DNA of 64,000 bases from assembly GCA_945861765.1 (NCBI GenBank), contig CAMAWP010000003.1:1-64000 (forward strand), given 5' to 3'. The notes below the pieces were generated by a model that did no database searches, was not told the origin of the DNA, and was given only the letters and a program-made list of their open reading frames with translations. Source of the stretch: Akkermansia muciniphila (GTDB lineage Bacteria > Verrucomicrobiota > Verrucomicrobiia > Limisphaerales > SIBE01). The number at the start of each line of letters is the position of its first letter. The first letter of the stretch is position 1. The translations under genes and the position numbers were made by a program. Below, in pieces: positions 10,548 through 20,110 of the stretch.

Positions 10548-10657
10548 CTCTGTAGGGGTTACGTCCTCGATGGCAAATGGGCCTTCAACACTGTGAGCTC
10601 AGCCGACCATCAGGATTTGAGCGGTACTCTGAGATGGTTTAACAAGCCGGTCTCAGG

Positions 10658-11779
10658 TCATTTGTCGGGCTCAGGCTCAACTTGAGGGGAGGTCTTCTCC
10701 GTCGCTTGGTCTGGCGCGGTTTTTCGAGTCTGGGCCTTGAGATCGTCGATGATATGGGCTAGCAGGGCCGCAGGGAGCGCATAGGAAGCGACTCGGCCAG
10801 CACGGGCGATGTTAAGACCGATGGCCTGGCCGTCGAGATTCAGGAGCGGCCCACCGCACTGCCATGGCTGCAGCACGGTGTCGTGTTGAACGGCCAGTTC
10901 AAAACCTTCAGAGCGTTGGCTGATTTCGCCTCCAAGTCGGTTCATGCGCTCCTGGCGATTAAACCCGCGGAATCCGGTTTCGGGCTTTGGCAACATCATT
11001 CGCACACTCGCATCGAACTCCTCGGTTTCGCGCTGGACGCGCAGCTTGACTGTCTGCCCTTCGCGGAAATGCCGCAGAGTGGTAGTTAATTCATCGCGGT
11101 TTTTGATCTTTGTATCGTTTACCGCGAGGATAATGTCGCCTGGCTTGAGACCCGCTTTTTCTGCACCAAGGCCCTCCGTGACCTCGACGATCTTGGCGAC
11201 TGCTGCGTTGGTCAGCAGGACCCCAATCAGAGCCCGTTTCGGCAGGATTTTCCGCGGCGGGACGCTGACAATACCGACCGCTTCCGGCGTTTTTTCCGTC
11301 CCGGGTGTCACGACCCATTGGCCAACGGAGGCTTCTTCCGAAACCCACCTGATTGGCGTCAAGCTGGTAGCTTTGACTTTCACCAGAGCCACATCGTTGT
11401 CATCATCCCTGGCCACCAATTCCGCATCGATCTCGGTGTGATTTGCGAGCTTGCAGGTCAACTTGCCGTCTTTGAGCTCGCTTGCCTTCGTGATGATCAG
11501 ACCGCTGGCTTCGACGACGGTACCGAGGGCGACCGTCTTACCATCCAGATCGATCCTCACGATCGAATGGCGCGCCGCGTCGGTCGCTGAAGAAAATGCG
11601 GCAAGCGTCAGAGCGCCACTCTTGAATCGATCCTCTCCCAGCGTGGCTGAACGGTTGGATGAATTCTGTGCGTGCGAAGTCCTCGTCAACACGCTCACCG
11701 CCAGCAGCAGGAGCGGCAGCATACGGCCTGGAATAAAACGCAACATATTAGCTTCTTCTCGAATTCCGAATTCTGACAT
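10658..11779 (-). CDS. HtrA-like trypsin-fold protein with internal PDZ, predicted inactive
   Basis: LGTVVEASGLIITKASEL, DDDNDVALVKV, PDZ (IGVLLTNAAVAKIVEVTEGLGAEKAGLKPGDIILAVND), then QPWQCGGPLLNLDGQAIGLNIAR; consensus His and Ser positions appear replaced. Confidence 0.75.
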   Translation of the reverse strand: MSEFGIREEANMLRFIPGRMLPLLLLAVSVLTRTSHAQNSSNRSATLGEDRFKSGALTLAAFSSATDAARHSIVRIDLDGKTVALGTVVEASGLIITKASELKDGKLTCKLANHTEIDAELVARDDDNDVALVKVKATSLTPIRWVSEEASVGQWVVTPGTEKTPEAVGIVSVPPRKILPKRALIGVLLTNAAVAKIVEVTEGLGAEKAGLKPGDIILAVNDTKIKNRDELTTTLRHFREGQTVKLRVQRETEEFDASVRMMLPKPETGFRGFNRQERMNRLGGEISQRSEGFELAVQHDTVLQPWQCGGPLLNLDGQAIGLNIARAGRVASYALPAALLAHIIDDLKAQTRKTAPDQATEKTSPQVEPEPDK

Positions 11780-13146
11780 TACGGACCGAACCGGCCGCCC
11801 CCGAAACCACGGCGTGGTTCGACAGTCACCTGGACGGACAATTCCATCGCATCTCGTTTGATGTCCAGCGTCACCTTTTGGCCTGGCTTGGTCCGCGTCA
11901 CGGATTGCTTGAACGATTCGGTTCCTTTTAGCTCATGGCCATTGAACTTTGTTACCACGTCGCCGACCTTCAATCCTGCCCTTTCTCCTGGACCATTTTT
12001 GTTAACAATCTCCAGCCGACACCCTTCGGGGTGGTCGAGTCCCCAGGCTCCGACCCAGACCTCCTGCACGGGCCGACCCCAGTCATCCCCTTTCGCCAGC
12101 CGATCCCAGGTTTCCTGAAACGCTCCGATTGAGACATGAAAGTTCGCGGCGGTGGAGTTGCTGATGCGGCTGTGGATGCCAACCACCCGACCGTGCATGT
12201 CGAACAGGGGTCCCCCGGAGTCGCCACCGATCAGGGTGCAATCGGTTTGCATCATGTCCGAAGCAAGCCGGATGATTCGCCCTAGTCGGACGACCATCGA
12301 GCGCTGGGGATCGAACCCGCCGGGATGGCCGAGCGCGAGGACCCAGTCACCCAGCCGAGTGCGGTCGATGTCACCGATATCTACATGGGACCAATGACCC
12401 TTGTCAGTGATCCTCATCAAACCTGCGTCCATCTCGTGATTCGTGCCCAGGGTTTTGCCTTTCGCGGTTTTGCCGTCGGGGAACGTAAATAGAACGTCAA
12501 GGTCGGGCGAGTCACAGACGTGGGCGGCGCACAGGACCAAGCCGTCGTCAGTAATGACAACGCCGCTGCCGCTGCCCCCTTGGACCTCGACGGCCACAAC
12601 GGACGGAGAGACCCGAGCTACCACCTTCTTAACATGATCTTCGATTGCTTTGAGATCGTCGAGCGATCCAGGTGTGTCTTTGCGGAAAGCACGAGGAAGA
12701 TCTGTGCGCCGGGTGGGCGGAGGCGTTGGAGCGGGCGCCGGTTCTGTGGGTGTGAAAGTCTCGTTCGGGGTTTCTTTAGCTTCCTGAAATAACAACCTGA
12801 GCACTGTTTCGACCTTCCTCGTCTCTTTAAGTAGAGGCAGGACTTCGCCATGGAACCGGCGATCTGAAGTGCTGGAAGTCTCGGATCGCTGGTCCGGCTG
12901 ATTCGATGGCTGCCGGGCAGCAGGTTGCTCTTTCGCGGACAGCGCGGCAGACGGCAGCAGGGCTGCAAATAGTCCGAAGGCAGCAAGCATCGCTGCGCCC
13001 GCGTGCTGAAGTGGCAGGAGTGCCTGGGCAAAGCGGGCCGCGGGGGTGCATTTACTGTGACCGGACGCGATCAGAACAGAGGCGTCGAGGCTCTTCGCGG
13101 TAGTATTGCAAAACCAAGTTCTCACACGGTTATAGACGCCGTTCAA
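11779..13146 (-). CDS. S1C family serine protease (HtrA/DegP-like) with C-terminal PDZ
   Basis: VLCAAHV, NHEMDAGLMRI, GGDSGGPLFD triad motifs and PDZ GPGERAGLKVGDVVTKFNG. Confidence 0.88.
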   Translation of the reverse strand: MNGVYNRVRTWFCNTTAKSLDASVLIASGHSKCTPAARFAQALLPLQHAGAAMLAAFGLFAALLPSAALSAKEQPAARQPSNQPDQRSETSSTSDRRFHGEVLPLLKETRKVETVLRLLFQEAKETPNETFTPTEPAPAPTPPPTRRTDLPRAFRKDTPGSLDDLKAIEDHVKKVVARVSPSVVAVEVQGGSGSGVVITDDGLVLCAAHVCDSPDLDVLFTFPDGKTAKGKTLGTNHEMDAGLMRITDKGHWSHVDIGDIDRTRLGDWVLALGHPGGFDPQRSMVVRLGRIIRLASDMMQTDCTLIGGDSGGPLFDMHGRVVGIHSRISNSTAANFHVSIGAFQETWDRLAKGDDWGRPVQEVWVGAWGLDHPEGCRLEIVNKNGPGERAGLKVGDVVTKFNGHELKGTESFKQSVTRTKPGQKVTLDIKRDAMELSVQVTVEPRRGFGGGRFGP

Positions 13147-13362
13147 AAAGATTGGTTAACTAAATCTTTGTCGGGAGGCTGAAATCTCAAGCACCGGCAG
13201 AGCCATCAATTCATCACGGAGTTGGCGATCGAATTACCTCCTGCAAACCTCGACGACCTCGGCACTGTGATCGGCCACGGCGCAATATTTCGGTTTTTCA
13301 CGTTAACCCAAGGATCTATAATGTTCAGGCTAAGACACCCGCGCAGGCATCCTTGTTTCGAG

Positions 13363-13386
13363 ACTTTGTGAAAAGTTTCACAAAGT
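13363..13386. promoter_or_regulatory. 24-bp perfect palindrome, CRP/FNR-type operator candidate
   Basis: ACTTTGTGAAAAGTTTCACAAAGT contains TGTGA-N6-TCACA; lies 38 bp upstream of the efflux operon ATG (13425) and downstream of TATAAT at 13317-13322. Confidence 0.55.
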
Positions 13387-13424
13387 ACTTGTAGTCGATT
13401 CTGACTGGCAATATTTTCGCCCGA

Positions 13425-14105
13425 ATGGGTAATCCAGATGTTGTTACGATTCGTGAGCTGTCGAAGGTCTATAGGCAGGGCGAGATCAACGTGACAGCGT
13501 TGAACCGCATCTCTCTCGATATTCAAACTGGAGAATTCCTCACCCTCATGGGGCCTTCGGGGTCGGGCAAGTCCACCCTGTTGCACATCATCGCGGGAGT
13601 GGACCGTCCGACCAGCGGGGAATGTCGCGTCCAGGGAATTGATGTCGCGCGCTTGAGTGAATCAGAGCTGGCAGATTGGCGGAACCAAAATGTCGGATTC
13701 GTTTTTCAGACGTTTAATTTGATTCCGGTCCTCACCGCTTTTGAAAACGTAGAGCTTCCTTTGCTGCTGACGCGGCTTCGGGGAAAGCAACGGCGGCAGC
13801 AGGTGGACACGACACTCGAGTTGGTCGGACTCGCCGATCGCAAACATCACTTGCCGAAACAGCTTTCTGGCGGGCAGGAACAGCGTGTCGCCATCGCGCG
13901 GGCTCTGGTGACTGACCCAACCCTGATTGTCGCCGACGAACCCACCGGCAATCTCGATTCGCATTCCGCCCAGGAGGTTCTCGGCATTCTGCAGGCCCTG
14001 AGTCGTAACGCTGCCAAGACGGTCATTATGGTGACACATGACCCGAAAGCCGCAGCCTTCGGTTCGCGAACGATCCATCTGGAAAAGGGTGAATTAGTTG
14101 CCTGA
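13425..14105 (+). CDS. ABC transporter ATP-binding protein (MacB/LolD-like)
   Basis: Walker [10 protein letters not shown], signature [15 protein letters not shown], Walker [13 protein letters not shown]. Confidence 0.92.
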   Translation: MGNPDVVTIRELSKVYRQGEINVTALNRISLDIQTGEFLTLMGPSGSGKSTLLHIIAGVDRPTSGECRVQGIDVARLSESELADWRNQNVGFVFQTFNLIPVLTAFENVELPLLLTRLRGKQRRQQVDTTLELVGLADRKHHLPKQLSGGQEQRVAIARALVTDPTLIVADEPTGNLDSHSAQEVLGILQALSRNAAKTVIMVTHDPKAAAFGSRTIHLEKGELVA

Positions 14106-14110
14106 ACATC

Positions 14111-15256
14111 ATGACCATAGGCTCCTTTATTTTGAAAAATGCGTTGAGGAACAAACGCCGCGCCGCGTTATCGATCCTGAGTGTGGCCGTCAGTTGCGCC
14201 TTGTTGGTCACCTTGCTGACGTTGCAGCGGGAGTTGACGATTCCGCCCGAATCCGAAGCGGCGTCGCTCCGGGTCATCGCCCGCAACAAGGTTTCCCTCA
14301 CCCAACCGCTGCCGGCGAAGCAATTGGCGATACTCGACAAAATTCCCGGCATCGTGGCTGTTTCTCCATTCAGCTTCTTTGGGGGGAATTTCCGCGAGGA
14401 AACCGTGACCAGCTTCGCGCAGTTCGCCGTGGACCCGGCCCGATTTCAGGGCCTGCTCGTCGAAGGAAAGATTGTGGAAGGTTCCTACGATAGCTTCATC
14501 AAGAACCGGACTTCGTGCTTTGTAGGCGCGGACACGATCAAACGTTATGGTCTCAAGGTCGGCGACAAAATGCGCTTCACTGGGACGTTTTTTCCCGTCA
14601 ACCTCGACCTGGAGGTCGCGGCGGTGTTTCAAGGCACCGTGGATGATCGAGGAGTTTTCTTTCATCACAAGCTGCTCGACGAACTGATGGGTGATCCCGG
14701 CACGGTGGGAACCTGGTACCTGCGCGTGGCTTCGGCGGAGGTTGCGAATGACGTGATCAGCCGCATCAACAAGGCGTTCGAGAACACCGCCGCGGAGGTG
14801 AGAGCGGAGACGGAACGAGCTTTCCAGATGAGCTTTATCAGCATGTTGGGTAACGTCAAACTGCTCATCGGCTCGATCAGTTCGGTGGTGGTCTTCACGC
14901 TGTTGCTCGTCACTGTCAGCACGATGAGCATGGCGATCCGCGAACGGTTCCGCGAGCTCGCGGTGCTCAAGGCGCTCGGGTTTCGCCGTCGTGACCTGTT
15001 TGGGTTCATCCTCGCGGAGAGCTTCGGCCTGTCGGCGATCGGCGCTTTCGTAGGCATCGGCGGCGCTTGGGCCATGTGGACTTTGTCCGATCTCCAAAAA
15101 CTGACCAATGGTTTCTTGATTTACTTCGAGGTCACGACGCGCATCATTGCCACCGGAGCCTCCATCGCTGCGCTGCTCGGCATCATTTCGGCGATTTTAC
15201 CTTCCATCGCCGTCTCGCGAATGAGCGTGGTGGAGGGGTTGAAAACACTCGATTAG
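14111..15256 (+). CDS. ABC transporter permease (FtsX/MacB type)
   Basis: N-terminal TM, FtsX-like C-terminus MAIRERFRELAVLKALGFRRRDLFGFILAES; adjacent to ATPase. Confidence 0.88.
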   Translation: MTIGSFILKNALRNKRRAALSILSVAVSCALLVTLLTLQRELTIPPESEAASLRVIARNKVSLTQPLPAKQLAILDKIPGIVAVSPFSFFGGNFREETVTSFAQFAVDPARFQGLLVEGKIVEGSYDSFIKNRTSCFVGADTIKRYGLKVGDKMRFTGTFFPVNLDLEVAAVFQGTVDDRGVFFHHKLLDELMGDPGTVGTWYLRVASAEVANDVISRINKAFENTAAEVRAETERAFQMSFISMLGNVKLLIGSISSVVVFTLLLVTVSTMSMAIRERFRELAVLKALGFRRRDLFGFILAESFGLSAIGAFVGIGGAWAMWTLSDLQKLTNGFLIYFEVTTRIIATGASIAALLGIISAILPSIAVSRMSVVEGLKTLD

Positions 15257-15393
15257 TCCAAAGTCCAAGATGTTTTATTGCATTCGTGGAAGCCTCATGA
15301 AACCTCCGATCTGCGCGGGCACAAATCGAAACGGTGAGATAAGCCTGACACATGTCCGTAGTTGGACATTGTGGACATTGGACTTAATTAATT

Positions 15394-16575
15394 ATGCCTT
15401 TGCCGCTGAAGTATAACTTTCGCAACGTGCGTGTGCGCTGGCGTTCAACGCTCTCCACCATACTGGGAATCGCTTTGGTGGTGAGCGTGTTTGTGCTCTT
15501 GAGAGCCCTGGCGCGGGGCATCGAGACGACCAACTCCAACACGGGCGACCCCCGGAATATCTTGGTTGTGCGTAAGGGCTCCCAGGCCGAATCCGGCAGC
15601 ATGGTCTCGCGTGAACAATTTCGGACGCTGCGATACTTTGACGAGATCGCTCGCAACGAGCAGGGCGAGCCGGTCATTTCAGCGGAATTGGTCTTGATTA
15701 TTAGCGTGCCGCGCGGCACTGGCGTAGGCGAGGCGAACACCTTGATCCGCGGTGTCACACCCAGCGGCCAGGAATTGCGGCCCCAGGTGAAACTTGTCAA
15801 AGGTCGCTGGTTCAGTCGTGGCAAACGCGAGATGATCGTCTCCGAGCGTTTGGCAGGCCGCTTCACCGGCTTTGAAATCGGCGGCACGATCAAGGCTGGC
15901 TTGGATCGTCTCACCGTGGTTGGCCATTTCGACGCTCGGAGCAGCGCCTTCGACAACGAAGCTTGGATGGATGCCGACGAAGCCCGCTCCATTTTTGACC
16001 GGGACCAGTATTCGAGCATATTGCTCCGGCCGCGCGATCAGGCGGCCGCAGATGCCATCATCAAACGCATCGAAGTGGACAAACGCCTAGGTTTGCGCGC
16101 CGAGCATGAGGTGGACTATTATTCCAAACAGACGATGACCGCGATGCCATTCAAGTACCTCGCCGCCATCCTCGGCGCGGCCATGTCCGTCGGCGCGGTG
16201 TTTGCGGCGATGAACACGATGTATGCGAGCGTCGCCGCGCGCACGCGCGAGGTTGGCACATTGCGAGTTCTTGGCTACTCGCGGCGATCGATTGTGTTCT
16301 GCTTTCTGATCGAGGGGACGCTCCTCGCGATACTAGGCGGGCTTCTCGGTTCGATTCTATCGCTCGCGGTTTATGCCTATGTCGTGGTGAGAAAGGTTCA
16401 GTTTGGGACGATGGATTGGCAATCTTTCGCTGAAACCGTCTTCCAGTTTCGCGTCACGCCCGATCTGATGCTGACTGGGATCGCGTTCGCCGCGATGATT
16501 GGTTTGGCTGGAAGCTTTTTGCCCGCGTTGCGCGCGGCTCGTCTGCCTGTAATCTCCGCCCTCAAATCCCTATGA
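15394..16575 (+). CDS. ABC transporter permease (FtsX/MacB type)
   Basis: MNTMYASVAARTREVGTLRVLGYSRRSIVFCFLIEGTLLAILGG FtsX-like. Confidence 0.88.
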   Translation: MPLPLKYNFRNVRVRWRSTLSTILGIALVVSVFVLLRALARGIETTNSNTGDPRNILVVRKGSQAESGSMVSREQFRTLRYFDEIARNEQGEPVISAELVLIISVPRGTGVGEANTLIRGVTPSGQELRPQVKLVKGRWFSRGKREMIVSERLAGRFTGFEIGGTIKAGLDRLTVVGHFDARSSAFDNEAWMDADEARSIFDRDQYSSILLRPRDQAAADAIIKRIEVDKRLGLRAEHEVDYYSKQTMTAMPFKYLAAILGAAMSVGAVFAAMNTMYASVAARTREVGTLRVLGYSRRSIVFCFLIEGTLLAILGGLLGSILSLAVYAYVVVRKVQFGTMDWQSFAETVFQFRVTPDLMLTGIAFAAMIGLAGSFLPALRAARLPVISALKSL

Positions 16576-17594
16576 ATGAAGAGAAGCTTCAACACCTCCG
16601 GATCGCTTCGGACCAGAAACGGCGCGCAGGCGCACCCATTTGGACGATCGTTTTGGGTATCGCAGCCATCACAGGGGTCGCGATATTCTTCGCTATTCCC
16701 CGAGCCTCGGACTCGGTCCGCAGCGGCCTGAAGTCCAATCGGGAACTGGCGCGAACCTCCGATAAAGGCGCCCCCGACTCCAACCTCGGCACGCCTGCCG
16801 CCCAGGGCTCTGCGATGGCATCGCAACCGGCCAAGATTGAAGGTTCCGTGCTGACCGCCAGCGGTTACATCGTGAACCGGGAACGGATTGAACTGAGTCC
16901 GCGTTTCATGGGGGTGGTGAAATGGATTGGAGTAAAGAAGGGGGATTCAGTGACGAATGGCCAGGTCGTCGTGCTGCTCGATGATGCCGAATACAAGGCT
17001 CGTCTTAAGGAAAGCGAAGGCCGTTTGGCGTATGCGAAAGCTGGCCTGTCAAAAGCTGAGTTGGATTATGATCGCGTTGCCAAGTTAGCTCTGGAAAAGG
17101 TCGAATCCAAGCAAGCCGAGGACGATGTTCGCGTCCGAGTTGAGTCTGCTCGCGCCTCTTTATTGGAGAGCCAAGGTCAAAATGAGCTGGCGAAGACATT
17201 TCTGGATTGGACCGTGATTCGATCTCCGATCGATGGGGTCGTGCTAGAAAAGTTGGTTGATCCCAACGAATTGGTAGTTCCTCAAAGTTTTGGCGGCACA
17301 CGTGGCCCGAGCACGGCGTTGATTGCTCTGGCTGATCCAAAGGATTTGCAGGTCGAGATTGATCTGAACGAATCGGACCTCTCTAAGATCTTCCTCAATC
17401 AAGTGTGCAAGGTCAGTCCAGAAGCCTATCCCCAGAAAGGATATGAAGGTTACGTGGCGGAGATTGCTCCCGAAGCCAGTCGCCAGAAAGGAACCTTGCA
17501 GTTGAAAGTGCAGATCCGCAATTCCGATCGGTTCCTAACGCCTGAATTGAGCGCGAAAGTTGATTTCATCGGGGTTTCAAACGAGCAAAGATAA
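16572..17594 (+). CDS. HlyD/RND-type periplasmic adaptor subunit
   Basis: ATGA overlap with permease; single N-terminal TM, GYIVNRERIELSPRFMGVVKWIGVKKGDSVTNGQVVVLLDDAEYKARL lipoyl/barrel-sandwich motif. Confidence 0.88.
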   Translation: MNEEKLQHLRIASDQKRRAGAPIWTIVLGIAAITGVAIFFAIPRASDSVRSGLKSNRELARTSDKGAPDSNLGTPAAQGSAMASQPAKIEGSVLTASGYIVNRERIELSPRFMGVVKWIGVKKGDSVTNGQVVVLLDDAEYKARLKESEGRLAYAKAGLSKAELDYDRVAKLALEKVESKQAEDDVRVRVESARASLLESQGQNELAKTFLDWTVIRSPIDGVVLEKLVDPNELVVPQSFGGTRGPSTALIALADPKDLQVEIDLNESDLSKIFLNQVCKVSPEAYPQKGYEGYVAEIAPEASRQKGTLQLKVQIRNSDRFLTPELSAKVDFIGVSNEQR

Positions 17595-17952
17595 ACGGCG
17601 TGCAACCGACTTTGGCATCGAGCAATGAGAGCTTGTTTGAAAACTAAGAGAGGTCTTGCGGTGAGGAGTTTTGGTTTCGGCGGAGGCGGCGAAGCCGGAG
17701 ACAACATTTCGCAAAGCGAACGTTCCTCAACGAGAGGGTAAAGATTGTTTGCCGGCCGTTCCTCCGTGGCAAAATTTGCCTGCTCCTCGCCAAACCCGGT
17801 TAGCCGTGCCGCAGGAATGTCGGTTTTGGCTTGGAAAAGGCGTTCTTTACGTCCGGCAATGTATTGGTGTAAAACATGCTTTGCGTCCCAGGTAGCAGAG
17901 TAATGAAGCAAAGCAAATTGAAGCAATACTGAGCATCGATGCAATAGAATTT

Positions 17953-18246
17953 ATGGTCATCAATACAAATTCCACCGGAATGGTAAGCCCGAACAACCTG
18001 AACTCAGGTTCCGCCAACGCCGCCAAGGCAAGTCGCCAAACTGCCGTTCGCTCAGATGACACGGATATTACTGCCCGAAACGCGGAAGAAATATCCCATG
18101 TTGCCGTTCGCGAGATACTGGATTCGCGCGGTGCCGATGCGGCTACTGATTACGCCCGGATTCATATTTTGACAGACTCGAATACCGCGCTTCTGGTTCA
18201 AGCCAATTTGAATCCTCAGCATGTGCTTGATCTCCTTGCGGAGTAA
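17953..18246 (+). CDS. Small flagellin-like protein (D0-N plus D0-C like termini without central domain)
   Basis: 97 aa: N-term MVINTNSTGMVSPNNLNSGSANAAKASRQTA and C-term ADAATDYARIHILTDSNTALLVQANLNPQHVLDLLAE resemble flagellin termini. Confidence 0.6.
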   Translation: MVINTNSTGMVSPNNLNSGSANAAKASRQTAVRSDDTDITARNAEEISHVAVREILDSRGADAATDYARIHILTDSNTALLVQANLNPQHVLDLLAE

Positions 18247-18531
18247 CTACTGAGCACCGGCGACGGTGTCGAATGGCCTGCGCAAACGATTGGCTCGCGA
18301 TCCACCCATTTGCTCGGGCGTGGATCACGACAACGCTCAACCCCTTCTATTCAGGCGGTTTTCTAGCTGCCCTTCTCACATCTAGACCTGGTTTCTCGAT
18401 CACCTTCGCTTGAGGAGTGAGGAGCAAGGTTTCTGTTGATGATTGGAGGATGGAGTGACATTCCGGCACCGACGACAACTATTATGAATACGAGATCTTT
18501 TCTTCTCCCGAGATACTGTTAAAGTGTTCCA

Positions 18532-19062
18532 ATGAAATCGGAGACTATTCTAGTGTTGGCATTGGCGACCAGTTGGCTGTTTTTGAGTGGGTGTTTCCCT
18601 CCTTCCAAGACTTCGCCGACGGCCCAAAGCAACGCCGTGGAACAGCCGGTGCAGAAAGAATCAGCTATGACGAATAAAGTAATTAAATCGGCCGAAGAGT
18701 GGGAGAAATCGCTGACGCCCGAGCAATTCAAGGTCACTCGCAAGAAGGGAACGGAGCGGGCATTCTCGGGAGATTATTGGAACACTAAAGAAGCGGGCAT
18801 CTACAGATGTGTCTGCTGTGACAATGAGCTTTTTGGTTCCGAGACAAAGTTTGATTCGGGGACTGGTTGGCCTAGTTTCTGGACGCCAATCTCCGAAGGG
18901 AAAGTTAAATCAGAATCGGATAACACCTTATTCATGAAGCGAACGGAAGTGCTTTGCGAACGCTGCGACGCTCATCTAGGCCACGTTTTCGAAGATGGCC
19001 CCAAACCGACAGGCTTGCGCTACTGCATTAACTCGGCCTCTCTGAAGTTTGTAAAAAAGTAA
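18532..19062 (+). CDS. msrB: Peptide-methionine (R)-S-oxide reductase with lipoprotein-like signal
   Basis: [55 protein letters not shown]-term WLFLSGCF lipobox-like. Confidence 0.93.
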   Translation: MKSETILVLALATSWLFLSGCFPPSKTSPTAQSNAVEQPVQKESAMTNKVIKSAEEWEKSLTPEQFKVTRKKGTERAFSGDYWNTKEAGIYRCVCCDNELFGSETKFDSGTGWPSFWTPISEGKVKSESDNTLFMKRTEVLCERCDAHLGHVFEDGPKPTGLRYCINSASLKFVKK

Positions 19063-19197
19063 GCGCCGAGTCGTTCGCTGGCCTCTGTTCCGAGAGAACA
19101 CCGAACGCTGAGATTCAAAGCCACGGGCTCTCAGGTACGCTGAGGATTGAAAAATCGTGGCGGTTGACAATGAGAAACCTTTAACCATAATCGCGCC

Positions 19198-19746
19198 ATG
19201 AAAATTATTGCGTTGATCTTCGCGCTTTGTGTAAGCCAATGCGCTATTGCTGAGACTATGCCAAACCTTTACGACATCTCCCTGAAAGACATTAACGGGA
19301 AAGACACTTCCTTGAACGCCTACAAAGGCAAAGTTTTGCTCGTGGTCAACGTCGCTTCGCAATGTGGACTGACGCCTCAATACAAAGCTCTGGAAACGAC
19401 CCACCAGAAATATAAGTCCAAGGGTTTAGCCGTCGTGGGATTTCCGTGCAACGACTTTGGCCAGCAGGAACCTGGCACAAATGAAGAAATCAAAACTTTC
19501 TGTTCCACTAAGTATAGCGTCACTTTTCCCTTGTTCGACAAGGTTCATGTGAAAGGTGCCAACCAGCACCCGCTATTTGCATCGTTGACCGGCAAGACTT
19601 CACCCTATCCAGGCGACATTCAGTGGAACTTCGGAAAGTTTCTGATTGGCCGAGATGGAAAGATTCTGAAACGGTTTGAGCCCAAGGTTACTCCCGATTC
19701 TCCGGAAGTTATCCAAGCGATTGAAGCTGCCTTAGGGAGTAAGTAA
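19198..19746 (+). CDS. Glutathione peroxidase family protein (Cys type)
   Basis: VVNVASQCGLTPQYKALE, GFPCNDFGQQEPGTNEEI, WNFGKFLIGRDGK. Confidence 0.93.
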   Translation: MKIIALIFALCVSQCAIAETMPNLYDISLKDINGKDTSLNAYKGKVLLVVNVASQCGLTPQYKALETTHQKYKSKGLAVVGFPCNDFGQQEPGTNEEIKTFCSTKYSVTFPLFDKVHVKGANQHPLFASLTGKTSPYPGDIQWNFGKFLIGRDGKILKRFEPKVTPDSPEVIQAIEAALGSK

Positions 19747-19807
19747 CTCGAAAGCCTGCAATCGTATTGCGGAAGGATTCGTTGACGTTTTGCCGGGAAA
19801 AATTCTT

Positions 19808-20110
19808 ATGTCAAAAGTTAAACACATCGCGCTGATTAAATTTAAAGAGGGGACTTCTGAGGAACAGACTGAGAAGTTCTTCGCTGAAATTATGGACATC
19901 TCCGAGTCGATCCCCGGCATCGAAGATTATGTTTCCGGCAAGAACTGCAGCCCGGAAACTTTAAGCAATGGGTTCACCCACGGCCTCATCATGACGTTCC
20001 AAGATGCTGCGGCACGGGACGCGTATCTTCCCCACCCGGATCACGAGAAAGTTAAGGCGCTCATTCTGCCTCACGTCGAGTCTCTTGTCGTATTTGATTT
20101 TGAGGTCTGA
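19808..20110 (+). CDS. Dabb family (stress-responsive alpha/beta barrel) protein
   Basis: VKHIALIKFKEGTSEEQTEKFFAEI... YLPHPDHEKVKALILPHVESLVVFDFEV; ATG at 19808 (TTG possible at 19790). Confidence 0.85.
   Translation: MSKVKHIALIKFKEGTSEEQTEKFFAEIMDISESIPGIEDYVSGKNCSPETLSNGFTHGLIMTFQDAAARDAYLPHPDHEKVKALILPHVESLVVFDFEV

Noticed and set aside
14168-15097. 309-aa minus-strand ORF opposite the ABC permease
   Set aside because: Composition (R/H/D/Q-rich) typical of antisense shadow of a permease gene
17450-17944. 164-aa minus-strand ORF between the HlyD gene and the mini-flagellin
   Set aside because: Partly antisense to the HlyD 3' end; remainder shows no domain. Could be a decayed repeat but cannot be supported
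19350-19380. Selenocysteine in glutathione peroxidase
   Set aside because: Active-site codon is TGT (Cys) in NVASQCGLTPQ, not TGA
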